From NCBI GenBank assembly GCA_023248635.1, contig JAHFED010000008.1, forward strand, positions 62,001 through 126,000: DNA of 64,000 nucleotides, given 5' to 3'. Positions 1 to 6,931 of this stretch are shown in pieces. The stretch is from Myxococcales bacterium. Its GTDB lineage: Bacteria; Myxococcota; UBA727; VGSZ01. Position numbers and translations under genes: made by a program. Numbering within the stretch: position 1 is the stretch's first letter; each line of letters opens with the position of its first letter. Below the pieces are notes generated by a model. The model was given only the letters and a program-made list of their open reading frames with translations, was not told the origin of the DNA and ran no database searches.

Positions 1-1
1 C

Positions 2-2842
2 ATCTACGGCAACACGGCGGGGACCTGCGGCACCACTCTCGTCGTCGATCCCACCTGCGCCTTCGACGCCCGCTCCCATCCCGCGGTGACCGCCTGCTTG
101 GGCCTCGCGTCGTGCAGCTTCGTCTCGGGCGCCGGGACCTTCGGCGTCGATCCTTGCGGCGGCGTCGTCAAGAACTTCGCCGTGCGCTTCACCTGCGGCG
201 ACGACGTGTCCGACCAATGCACGCTGGACGACGACCGCGACGGAGTGCTCAAGCCCGTCGACGACGACGACGCCAACGCCTGCATCCCCAGCAGCGAGGC
301 GCTCACCTGCGCAGCCGACGCCGACAACGATGGCGTGGCCAACCCTTTCGACGCCGCCGACGGCAACCCCTGCTCACCGAACCCCGCATCGACGGCCTGC
401 ACCGCCGACGATGACAGCGACGGCGTCACCAACGTCTTCGATCCCGTCGACAACAACTCCTGCGTGCCAAACACGACGGCGATCAACTGCGACGCCGACG
501 GCGATCTCGTCTTTCCGCCCGCCGACACCAACAACACCAACCCCTGCGTGCCCGACAACGCCGATCCCCTGTGCACCAGCGACACCGACGGCGATGGCGT
601 CATCAACGCCAACGACGGCAGCCCGGGCGATCCCTGCGTCCCCAGCAGTGAGGCCCTCACCTGCGCAGCCGACGCCGACAACGACGGCGTGGCCAACCCC
701 TTCGACTCCGCCGACGGCAACCCCTGCGTGCCGAATCCGTCAGCGGTCACTTGCAGTGCCGACGACGATTCCGACGGGGTCACCAACGTCTTCGACCCCG
801 CCGACGCCAATCCCTGCATTCCCAACCTGGCCGCGACCAACTGCGACGAAGACGGCGACCTGGTCTTTGGCAACGTGGACCCGCGCAACACCGATGCCTG
901 CCTCCCCGACCCCAACGACCCGCTGTGTGAGGACGACGACGACCACGACGGCGTCACCAATCCCAACGACGGCAACGACGCCAACGGCTGCGTGCCGAAC
1001 CTGCAGTCGGTCAGCTGCGACAACGACGGCGACAGCTTCTTCGCCGCCTTCGACAACGACGACGCCAACGGCTGCGTGCCCAACGCCGCCTCGCTCACCT
1101 GCGTCATCTGCGGGGACGGCTTGAAACGCGGCCCCGAGGCCTGCGACGACGACGACACCGACGCCCTGGATGGCTGCTCGGCCACCTGCACCATCGAAAC
1201 CGGCTTCACCTGCTCGGGTCAGCCTTCAATCTGTGTCGGCATCTGTGGCGATGCATTGGTGCGCGGTGCCGAGGCCTGCGACGACCACGACACCGACGCC
1301 GGCGACGGCTGCTCGGCCACCTGCACCGTCGAAACCGGGTTCAGCTGTCCCGGCGAGCCTTCGGCGTGCTCCAGCATCTGCGGCGACGGCTTGGAACGCG
1401 GCGCCGAGGCTTGCGACGACCATGACGTCGACCCAGGCGACGGCTGCTCGGCCACGTGCACCGTCGAGTCGGGCTTCAGCTGCGCAGGTGAGCCGTCCAC
1501 TTGCGTGCAGAACACCAGCTGCTTGGCGCTGCGCAACGGCGGCCAGACCCTCTCGGGCACCTATCTGATCGACCCAGACGGCGCCGGCCCCATCTCCGCC
1601 TTCAACGTCCACTGCGACATGAACACCGACGGCGGCGGCTACACCTTCCTCAAGGTCAACCAAAGCAGCACGCAGGACGACGCCGTCGAGAGCTTCTGCA
1701 TCGCCAAGGGCATGCGCCTTGTCGTGCCGCGCACCCAGGCCCACCTGCGCGCGGCCGTCGCCATCGCCCGCAACGCGAGCATCGTGACCGTCGGAACAGC
1801 GACGAGCAGCGATCTCTACATGCGCCTGCTGGGGATCTATCCCGGGGTGAAGGGCGCGACCTGCAACGGCTCCATCATGAACACCGCGACGGGGACCCGA
1901 CCCTGCAACTGGGGCCCCAGCGGCCCGACCCCCTTCGCCGCTGCGTCGGGCTTGAACGTCACCGGCGAGCCGCTCAACGTCCCGTATTTCCTGCACAATC
2001 GGACGAACTTCGGCGAGCCCAACGGCGACAACTGCACGACCTGCTCCATGAACTACAACTACGACGGCGCCGGCGACGTCTCGGGCTTCAACGATCTCAA
2101 CGCGCACATCACCACGTCCCAGTTCATTTGCGACGTCGGCGACAAATTGGGCCCCTGCCCCGCCGGTCAAATCCCGGGGGGCTTCGGCTGTGCGGCAATC
2201 CCAGCGGGCCTGGTGCATTGCTGGAACGGCGACCTCAACGGCACCGACGTCGTCGGCGCCAACACGGGGATCGTCGGCACCGACGTCACCTTCACGCCGG
2301 GGCTCAGCGGCAACGCCTTCACCTGCAATGGCCAGAGCGGCGCGGGCAAGGGCGTGCAGTTGGGAACGGTGCGGCCGACGATGTCGTCGACGGGGCCTTG
2401 GACCTTGGAGATGTGGATCGACGTGACGGACCCAAGCGGCGCCGCCGTCTTCGACCGTGTGTTCTCCGGCTTCTCCAGCGGCTCGCCGCTCATCAATCTG
2501 GCCTTCTCGGGCAGTGATGCGGTGTGGAGCCTGCGCAACGACAGCGGCAGCTTCTTCGAGCAACGCTCCTTCGCGCTGGGCCTGAACGCCTACCACCACC
2601 TCGCCGTCGTTCGTGCGGGTGGTTTCTTCAAGATCTACAACGACGGGGTCGAGGTGGCCTCCGTCGTCGACACCGCTGGCGCGCTCACCCCAGATCCGCT
2701 GAAGCTCTGCAGTCACGCCGACGCCGGCGGTCCGTCCATGGTGGGCCAGTTCGACTCGGTGCGCGTGTGGAACCGGGGCCTCAGTGCCACGGAGGTGCTC
2801 CATGTCTCCGACGGCGACGGCAGCTGCACCGCAGTCCCCTGA
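2..2842 (+). CDS. Secreted cysteine-rich multidomain surface protein (5' end outside window)
   Basis: The reading frame is open to the left edge, so the N-terminus and any signal peptide are missing. In order one sees: a long Asp/Asn/Cys-rich stretch of calcium-binding, thrombospondin-3-like units (DADNDGVANPFD, DTDGDGVINANDG); three DUF4215-type repeats at about 1109-1510 (CGDGLxRGxEACDD...DGCSATCT...GF.C.GEPS.C); a fibrinogen-like start (GTYLIDPDG...CDMNTDGGGYT) near 1560-1660; and a C-terminal LamG/concanavalin-like sandwich from about 2200 (GPWTLEMWIDV, FDSVRVWNRGLSATEV). Such mosaics are typical of exported adhesive or carbohydrate-binding proteins of Myxococcota. Function beyond surface binding cannot be read from sequence. 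An Rsm22-type gene follows 29 nt downstream on the same strand and appears to have its own promoter. Confidence 0.85.
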   Translation: MYGNTAGTCGTTLVVDPTCAFDARSHPAVTACLGLASCSFVSGAGTFGVDPCGGVVKNFAVRFTCGDDVSDQCTLDDDRDGVLKPVDDDDANACIPSSEALTCAADADNDGVANPFDAADGNPCSPNPASTACTADDDSDGVTNVFDPVDNNSCVPNTTAINCDADGDLVFPPADTNNTNPCVPDNADPLCTSDTDGDGVINANDGSPGDPCVPSSEALTCAADADNDGVANPFDSADGNPCVPNPSAVTCSADDDSDGVTNVFDPADANPCIPNLAATNCDEDGDLVFGNVDPRNTDACLPDPNDPLCEDDDDHDGVTNPNDGNDANGCVPNLQSVSCDNDGDSFFAAFDNDDANGCVPNAASLTCVICGDGLKRGPEACDDDDTDALDGCSATCTIETGFTCSGQPSICVGICGDALVRGAEACDDHDTDAGDGCSATCTVETGFSCPGEPSACSSICGDGLERGAEACDDHDVDPGDGCSATCTVESGFSCAGEPSTCVQNTSCLALRNGGQTLSGTYLIDPDGAGPISAFNVHCDMNTDGGGYTFLKVNQSSTQDDAVESFCIAKGMRLVVPRTQAHLRAAVAIARNASIVTVGTATSSDLYMRLLGIYPGVKGATCNGSIMNTATGTRPCNWGPSGPTPFAAASGLNVTGEPLNVPYFLHNRTNFGEPNGDNCTTCSMNYNYDGAGDVSGFNDLNAHITTSQFICDVGDKLGPCPAGQIPGGFGCAAIPAGLVHCWNGDLNGTDVVGANTGIVGTDVTFTPGLSGNAFTCNGQSGAGKGVQLGTVRPTMSSTGPWTLEMWIDVTDPSGAAVFDRVFSGFSSGSPLINLAFSGSDAVWSLRNDSGSFFEQRSFALGLNAYHHLAVVRAGGFFKIYNDGVEVASVVDTAGALTPDPLKLCSHADAGGPSMVGQFDSVRVWNRGLSATEVLHVSDGDGSCTAVP
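290..997 (+). repeat. Two tandem copies of a 354-nt (118-codon) unit inside the surface-protein gene
   Basis: The protein segment beginning SSEALTCAADADNDG occurs twice, at nt 290 and nt 644, exactly 354 nt apart. Each is followed by a parallel series of Asp-rich calcium-loop units. The first about 100 nt of each copy are nearly identical at DNA level, with mainly third-position changes, which suggests duplication of a whole 118-residue block. The second copy decays towards its end. Confidence 0.75.
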
Positions 2843-2859
2843 GCGACGCCGCGGACTGC

Positions 2860-2865
2860 TAGACC
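2860..2865 (+). promoter_or_regulatory. -10-like element (TGC-TAGACC) of a possible leaderless mRNA
   Basis: TAGACC preceded by TGC lies with its first T exactly 12 nt before the ATG at 2872, and no purine-rich Shine-Dalgarno sequence precedes that ATG. A -10 hexamer at this distance would start transcription at or next to the A of the ATG. Similar elements precede the genes at 6932, 22816, 44284 (minus) and 60040. Confidence 0.35.
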
Positions 2866-2871
2866 TGCGCC

Positions 2872-3909
2872 ATGGTTCCCGACGTCGACGCCGCGCTGCT
2901 CGTGCTTGAGCGCTTCTTGCTGCGCCAACGGCCCGGCTTCGCCGACGATCACCGCTTGGTCGCGCAGGCTCGTGCTCTGTCGCTGGCCTACACCGAGAGC
3001 AGGGTCATCGACGACGACGCTGCGGCTTCGCTTGCTTACCTCGCGCATTTCGGACCGCGGGCCGTGGTCGCGGTGTCTCGTGCCCTGCGCGCCTTGCCGC
3101 AAAAGAGTCATGTGGTCGTCGACGTCGGCGCTGGATCGGGGGCCTCGGCCCTCGCTTGGCTGTGCGCGGGCGCTCGTCATGTGTCGTTGATCGAGCGCAG
3201 CGGCGCGGCCCTCGACCTCGCCCGCAAGCTCCTCGACGGCCGCTCGTTTTCCACCACCCAGGCCCCGGCGGCGCTCGCTCCCCCCCATCTGCAGGGCACC
3301 CTCTTGTCCTCGGTCTTCACAGTCGGCGAGTGGGCCGACGACGTCGATGTCCGCGCGACCTTGCAGCGCCTGGCCCCCGCCGCCAGCGACGTCGTCGTCG
3401 TCGATGCCGGTGACCGGCCGCGCGCCCGACGCCTGCAATCCCTCAGAGATGAGCTGGTGAAAGACGCCAACGTCGTCGTCTATGGGCCCTGCGGCCACCG
3501 CGATCCCTGCCCCGCCCTGGTGCGGGAACGCGACTGGTGCCACGACCGCGTCGAAAAACGCCTGACGCCTTCCTTGGCGCGCTTCGCCGAGCACGTCGGC
3601 CGCGATGACGAAAGGATGAGCCTCTCGTACCTCGCCTGGGGACACGGTACGCCCTTTGCCGCCAGCGCCGTCGTCGTCATCGGGGAGCCCGGGCGTGAGA
3701 AGGGGCGCGTGCGGGTGCCGGTGTGTGGACCGGCTGGCTTGCGCTTCGCGCAGGCGCTGAAGCGAGATCGAGCCGTCCACGACGTCGTCGCCGGCCTGGT
3801 GCGCGGAGCGCGTTTGCCCGTTCCCGCCGGCAACCGCGGCGACACCTGGCACGTTACCGATGTTTCTGAGATTGTCGAATCGACAAATCCAAGGCCGGAG
3901 TGCCCTTGA
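2872..3909 (+). CDS. Rsm22-family small-subunit ribosomal RNA methyltransferase-like protein
   Basis: This 345-aa protein has a class I SAM-binding motif (VDVGAGSG, residues 83-90) followed by a Rossmann-like pattern. Its C-terminal third carries the Rsm22/METTL17 cysteine signature: C207-x5-C213 in YGPCGHRDPCP, C223 in DWCH, and a later C in VPVCGP near 285, plus the family motif LSYLAWG at 251-257. Family members act on or bind the ribosomal small subunit, and the eukaryotic members hold an Fe-S cluster on such cysteines. The last 10 nt overlap the next gene, a YkgJ-type cysteine-cluster protein, so the two are probably translated together. Substrate is inferred from family only. Confidence 0.8.
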   Translation: MVPDVDAALLVLERFLLRQRPGFADDHRLVAQARALSLAYTESRVIDDDAAASLAYLAHFGPRAVVAVSRALRALPQKSHVVVDVGAGSGASALAWLCAGARHVSLIERSGAALDLARKLLDGRSFSTTQAPAALAPPHLQGTLLSSVFTVGEWADDVDVRATLQRLAPAASDVVVVDAGDRPRARRLQSLRDELVKDANVVVYGPCGHRDPCPALVRERDWCHDRVEKRLTPSLARFAEHVGRDDERMSLSYLAWGHGTPFAASAVVVIGEPGREKGRVRVPVCGPAGLRFAQALKRDRAVHDVVAGLVRGARLPVPAGNRGDTWHVTDVSEIVESTNPRPECP

Positions 3910-4628
3910 CCGGGCTGCCCATCATCGACCAACCGGAGCACGTCGAAGGACCCGTGGAGCGCGCTCTGGACGCTCTCTGGCGCCTCAAACGTCCTCACTT
4001 CTACACATTGAGAAATGTGCCGACGATGCTCCGCCTCCGCCGCCGCTTCTCTTTGACCCTGCTCAGCCTCGACAAGCTGAAGGTGGCGGTGCCACGGGGA
4101 CAGGTGCCTGACTGCGACAACTGCGTCGACCTGTGCTGCACCGGCCCCGACGCCGTCGTCTCCCTGCGCCTGCGGGACATCGCGGTGCTGATGGACCTGG
4201 GCCGCGCGGCGCACATCGCCTGGGATCGTCCGGCGACGACGACGATGAAAGGGGTGGCTCGCCGCGAGGCCGACGACTCCGTCTTTCACCGGGCCTTTCC
4301 CATTCTGCTGCGCGACGCCACGGGCACCTGTTCCTTGCTGACCGAGGATCGCTTGTGCGGCATTTTTCCCTCGTGGCCCTTGTCGTGCGCCCGCTATCCC
4401 TACGCGCTCGACCTGCGCAACGGCGTGATTTTCTACGCAAAGGGCTGCCGCACGACCCGCCTGGCCGATCCAAGTGAGGCGCCCCTTCACGTGCGCCGCC
4501 TGGTCCGGGCCGTCGTCGACGCCTACAACGCGCGCGTCCGCGACGTGGTGCTTTTGGCCATGGCCAAGGACGAGCTTCGGGCCTTGGGGCTCCTGGCCCA
4601 CGTGAAGCTCGATGAGCTCGGACTGTAG
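3900..4628 (+). CDS. YkgJ-family cysteine-cluster (Zn/Fe-chelating) protein
   Basis: This 242-aa protein starts at GTG 3900 inside the end of the Rsm22-like gene. The diagnostic cluster is C72-x2-C75-x3-C79-C80 in VPDCDNCVDLCC, followed by the family pattern of a hydrophobic strand and a helix (LRLRDIAVLMDL). A second pair of cysteines follows in LCGIFPSWPLSC and precedes ARYPY. YkgJ proteins are small metal-binding proteins of unsettled biochemical role. No signal peptide is visible, so it is probably cytoplasmic. The overlap with an Rsm22-type gene whose product may carry a metal or Fe-S centre suggests, but does not prove, that both work on the same metal-dependent step. Confidence 0.8.
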   Translation: MPLTGLPIIDQPEHVEGPVERALDALWRLKRPHFYTLRNVPTMLRLRRRFSLTLLSLDKLKVAVPRGQVPDCDNCVDLCCTGPDAVVSLRLRDIAVLMDLGRAAHIAWDRPATTTMKGVARREADDSVFHRAFPILLRDATGTCSLLTEDRLCGIFPSWPLSCARYPYALDLRNGVIFYAKGCRTTRLADPSEAPLHVRRLVRAVVDAYNARVRDVVLLAMAKDELRALGLLAHVKLDELGL

Positions 4629-4639
4629 CCAAAGCTCGC

Positions 4640-5251
4640 CTACGTCTTGAGATTGAGCTTCTTCAGCGCCGGCCCGAGAGCCGCGAGCACCGCCGTCGCC
4701 ACCGAGCGATCACCGCCGACGCTGGCCTGCACCGAAGTCAACGGCGCCCCGGTCAGCAGCCCGCGCACCTGCGCGCCGTCGAGCCCGATCTTCAGCTCTC
4801 GCGTGGCTTCGTCGACGGGTCCTCGAGCGACGGTGATGATCCCTTCACCCTTGATGTCGAAGGTGACGCTGAGCCCCTCGGCCATGCGCTCGAGAGCCTG
4901 GATGGCGGCGTCGACGTCCGTCGTCGTCGACGTCGCTTTGAATTGATCGGCGCGCGCGCCCAGCTCGGGCGCCTGAACGAAGCCGTCGACGGCGACCTGC
5001 AGCTCGTCGCGCAGCAGCTTCCAGGCGCCCCTGCCCAACTTCGCCGACACCAGCGGCTTTTTGGCGAAGCCTTTCTTCCCGCTGAAGGAGCGGTCAGCAA
5101 AGCGTAGCGTGAAGGTGCCTTCGCCGACGGCTTCGATCTCCACTTCGACGACGACGGAAGCGCGTCGCTCGAGGGCCGGGGCCAGCGCGGTCTCGATGGC
5201 CGACAGCACCTCGGGCTTGAGCGTATCGGCGAGCAGCGCGGGGATGATCAT
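4640..5251 (-). CDS. Hypothetical protein, 203 aa
   Basis: I do not recognise a named family. The sequence alternates predicted beta-strands (VVVEVEIEAVGEGTFTLRF) with helices (VDAAIQALERMAEGL), ends in a basic tail (KKLNLKT), and has no signal peptide, membrane segment or cysteine motif. A repeated A-L-x-P-A-L pattern near both ends hints at amphipathic helices. An SCP2-like or other lipid-binding fold is conceivable but unsupported. It starts at ATG 5251, one nucleotide after the stop of the preceding membrane-protein gene (TGAgATG), so the two form an operon. Its 3' end converges with the YkgJ-type gene 11 nt away. Confidence 0.65.
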   Translation of the reverse strand: MIIPALLADTLKPEVLSAIETALAPALERRASVVVEVEIEAVGEGTFTLRFADRSFSGKKGFAKKPLVSAKLGRGAWKLLRDELQVAVDGFVQAPELGARADQFKATSTTTDVDAAIQALERMAEGLSVTFDIKGEGIITVARGPVDEATRELKIGLDGAQVRGLLTGAPLTSVQASVGGDRSVATAVLAALGPALKKLNLKT

Positions 5252-5252
5252 C

Positions 5253-5570
5253 TCAGCGTTGCTCGAGGAGCTCTTTGCGCACGCGAGCGCGGAACTCCTC
5301 GAACGAGGTCGCGGGCTCCATCGGCGCGTACATGCCGTACCAATATTTGTTGCCGCCGACGTCGGTAAAGCTCAACCGCCACACCTGCCCGGTGGACTTG
5401 TTGAGCACATAGGTCGAGCCCGGTGTATCGACGATCTCGAAGGGCTGCCCGACGACGTCGCCCGCTGGTCCCGGCTGCGGCGTCTTGCCCTGCGCAAGCA
5501 AAGCCCCAGCAGCGGCAAGCGAACCCACGATCACGCCGACGGCCAACATCATGAGGGGCGATCGAGACAC
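5253..5570 (-). CDS. Small membrane-anchored hypothetical protein
   Basis: I chose the GTG at 5570 because GGAGGA (minus strand, 5574-5579) lies just before it; a GTG at 5639 in the same frame would add 23 residues and has no visible ribosome-binding site. The 105-aa product opens with one hydrophobic segment (MMLAVGVIVGSLAAAGALL) that could be a signal anchor. The remaining domain is about 75 residues, rich in aromatic and beta-type residues (STYVLNKSTGQVWRLSF, NKYWYGMYAP). This would place the domain outside the cytoplasmic membrane. No family is recognised. It sits between a DUF2505-like gene (70 nt upstream) and the 203-aa hypothetical gene. Confidence 0.6.
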   Translation of the reverse strand: MSRSPLMMLAVGVIVGSLAAAGALLAQGKTPQPGPAGDVVGQPFEIVDTPGSTYVLNKSTGQVWRLSFTDVGGNKYWYGMYAPMEPATSFEEFRARVRKELLEQR

Positions 5571-5640
5571 GAATCCTCCGACGACGAGCAAGACGGAAGC
5601 AATGCACAATTCAGGTGCGCCAGCACCCGGGCAATCCACA

Positions 5641-6168
5641 CTACCCGGCTTCGGCCGCCATCATCTTTTTGTAGAAGGTGCGCTGAATGTCGGGTTCGAC
5701 GTCGTAGTTCCGCTTCAGCTCGTTGGCCAGGAACTGCTCGACGACCTTGCCCAGCAGGGGAATCTTCACGTTGATCGTTCCCTCGATGATGCGGCGGGTT
5801 CCCCTGCCCGACGGAATGAGCTTCCAGATGCCCTTGCTGGCCAAGATGTCGGCGGCCTTCTGCGCCAGGGGCACGATGGTCCAATAGATGGTGTGCTCGG
5901 CCGGCACGAACTTGGTGTCCTCGTGCCAAGTCAGCATCTCTTCACTCATGACCTTGCGGGCCGACGCGGGGATGTCGCCGCCGGCGACGACCTTGAAGCG
6001 CCAGAGGGTGCTGCCGTCGGCGTTGTCGGTCTTGCTGACGAGGTCGCGCGAGCGAAACGCCGGCATCTTGTCGAGCATCTTGATGAGGTCGGGATGGTTG
6101 AGGTGCTTCTCGAAGACCTCGACGGGAATGTCAGGAAAGCTGTGCTCGAGGGTGAACGTCGTCGCCAT
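5641..6168 (-). CDS. DUF2505 (SRPBCC-fold-like) protein
   Basis: This 175-aa protein starts MATTFTLEHSFPDIPVEVFE. That matches the beginning of DUF2505/START-like proteins, where a beta-strand is followed by a helix carrying the phrase for a substrate's position in a lipid-type cavity. Later features fitting this family are WRFKVVAGGDIP, HTIYWTIVPL and RRIIEGTINVKIPLLGKVVEQFL, the last being the usual strand-helix end of the domain. The start at 6168 has AAGGGG about 7 nt upstream; an ATG at 6213 is in frame but has no such site. Its substrate is unknown. An ArsR-like regulator gene lies 144 nt upstream on the same strand. Confidence 0.7.
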   Translation of the reverse strand: MATTFTLEHSFPDIPVEVFEKHLNHPDLIKMLDKMPAFRSRDLVSKTDNADGSTLWRFKVVAGGDIPASARKVMSEEMLTWHEDTKFVPAEHTIYWTIVPLAQKAADILASKGIWKLIPSGRGTRRIIEGTINVKIPLLGKVVEQFLANELKRNYDVEPDIQRTFYKKMMAAEAG

Positions 6169-6312
6169 GACCGGGCCCCTTTTCTTCGCTGCGCTGAAGG
6201 CGTTGACCATCATCGCCGCTCTTGCACGCCAGGAGAAGAATCGGCGTCGGCAACGGCCGTCTTTCTGGGGGCCCCTGGTCCCTGGGACGTCAAAGGGCGC
6301 GGCGAACGGATC

Positions 6313-6780
6313 TCAACGCTCGCCGCTGATGGTCACATCGAGCTTGAAGCTGAGATCGATCAAGGCCGTCGTCTGCTGCGACGCCAGCCGGTAGTAGATC
6401 TGCTTGCCTGCGTGCCTTGAGGTCACGAGCCCGAGCCCGCGCAGCTGCTTCAACATCGTCGACGTCGCTGACATCGAGAGGGCGAGCACCGCGGCGACGT
6501 CGCCCACGCACAGCTCGGCGGCACCCAGCGCGATCACCGCTTCGAGCCGCGCGCTGCTGCCGAGGCCGGCCAGACGATCGGCGGCGCGAGCCACCTGGTC
6601 TTTGGCAGGCAGCGAGTCGAGCACTTTTTCGACGGCGTCGGGGTCAAAGACCGAGATCTCCTTGGGCTCCCCACGGTCGCCGCCAGCGGGTCGCTTCTTC
6701 GGCTTCAACTTCGGCCGCGATCGCAGCTCGATCGTGGGCCTGTCGTCGGAGCGATTGGTCTTCTTGTCTTTCTTTCCCAT
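6313..6780 (-). CDS. ArsR-like winged-helix transcriptional regulator
   Basis: This is a 155-aa protein. The N-terminal 60 residues are basic and disordered (MGKKDKKTNRSDDRP). The rest is an ArsR/SmtB-type winged helix: SARLEAVIALGAAELCVGDV, then the recognition helix ALSMSATSTMLKQLRGLGLV and the wing SRHAGKQIYYRL. In metal-sensing members the motif is ELCVCD; here it reads ELCVGD, so the second metal-binding cysteine is replaced by Gly and the effector is probably not the classical metal. It is divergent from the giant gene, with a perfect 12-bp palindrome between the two, which makes autoregulation or control of the giant gene possible. Confidence 0.75.
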   Translation of the reverse strand: MGKKDKKTNRSDDRPTIELRSRPKLKPKKRPAGGDRGEPKEISVFDPDAVEKVLDSLPAKDQVARAADRLAGLGSSARLEAVIALGAAELCVGDVAAVLALSMSATSTMLKQLRGLGLVTSRHAGKQIYYRLASQQTTALIDLSFKLDVTISGER

Positions 6781-6867
6781 GCTTTGGACAGTTCCACGAT
6801 CCAGGAAGTGACCTCAAGATTTCGGCCACAAAAACACGACCCAGAAAAAGCGCTCTGCTCCTCAAGC

Positions 6868-6879
6868 GCGCACGTGCGC
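6868..6879. promoter_or_regulatory. Perfect 12-bp palindrome, candidate operator
   Basis: GCGCACGTGCGC is fully self-complementary and lies midway in the 151-bp gap between the ArsR-like gene (start 6780, minus) and the giant gene (start 6932, plus). ArsR-type dimers bind imperfect 12-2-12 palindromes, so this is a plausible site. However, such GC-rich palindromes also arise by chance in DNA of this composition. Confidence 0.35.
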
Positions 6880-6916
6880 CTCTTCCGCCCCGCGAGCGAC
6901 AAAAACGGGCCGGTGC

Positions 6917-6922
6917 TAGCGT
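6917..6922 (+). promoter_or_regulatory. -10-like element (TGC-TAGCGT) before the giant gene
   Basis: TAGCGT (TAnnnT pattern) preceded by TGC begins 15 nt before the ATG at 6932, and no Shine-Dalgarno sequence precedes the ATG. The 5' leader would then be only a few nucleotides or absent. Confidence 0.35.
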
Positions 6923-6931
6923 CCGCCCGTC

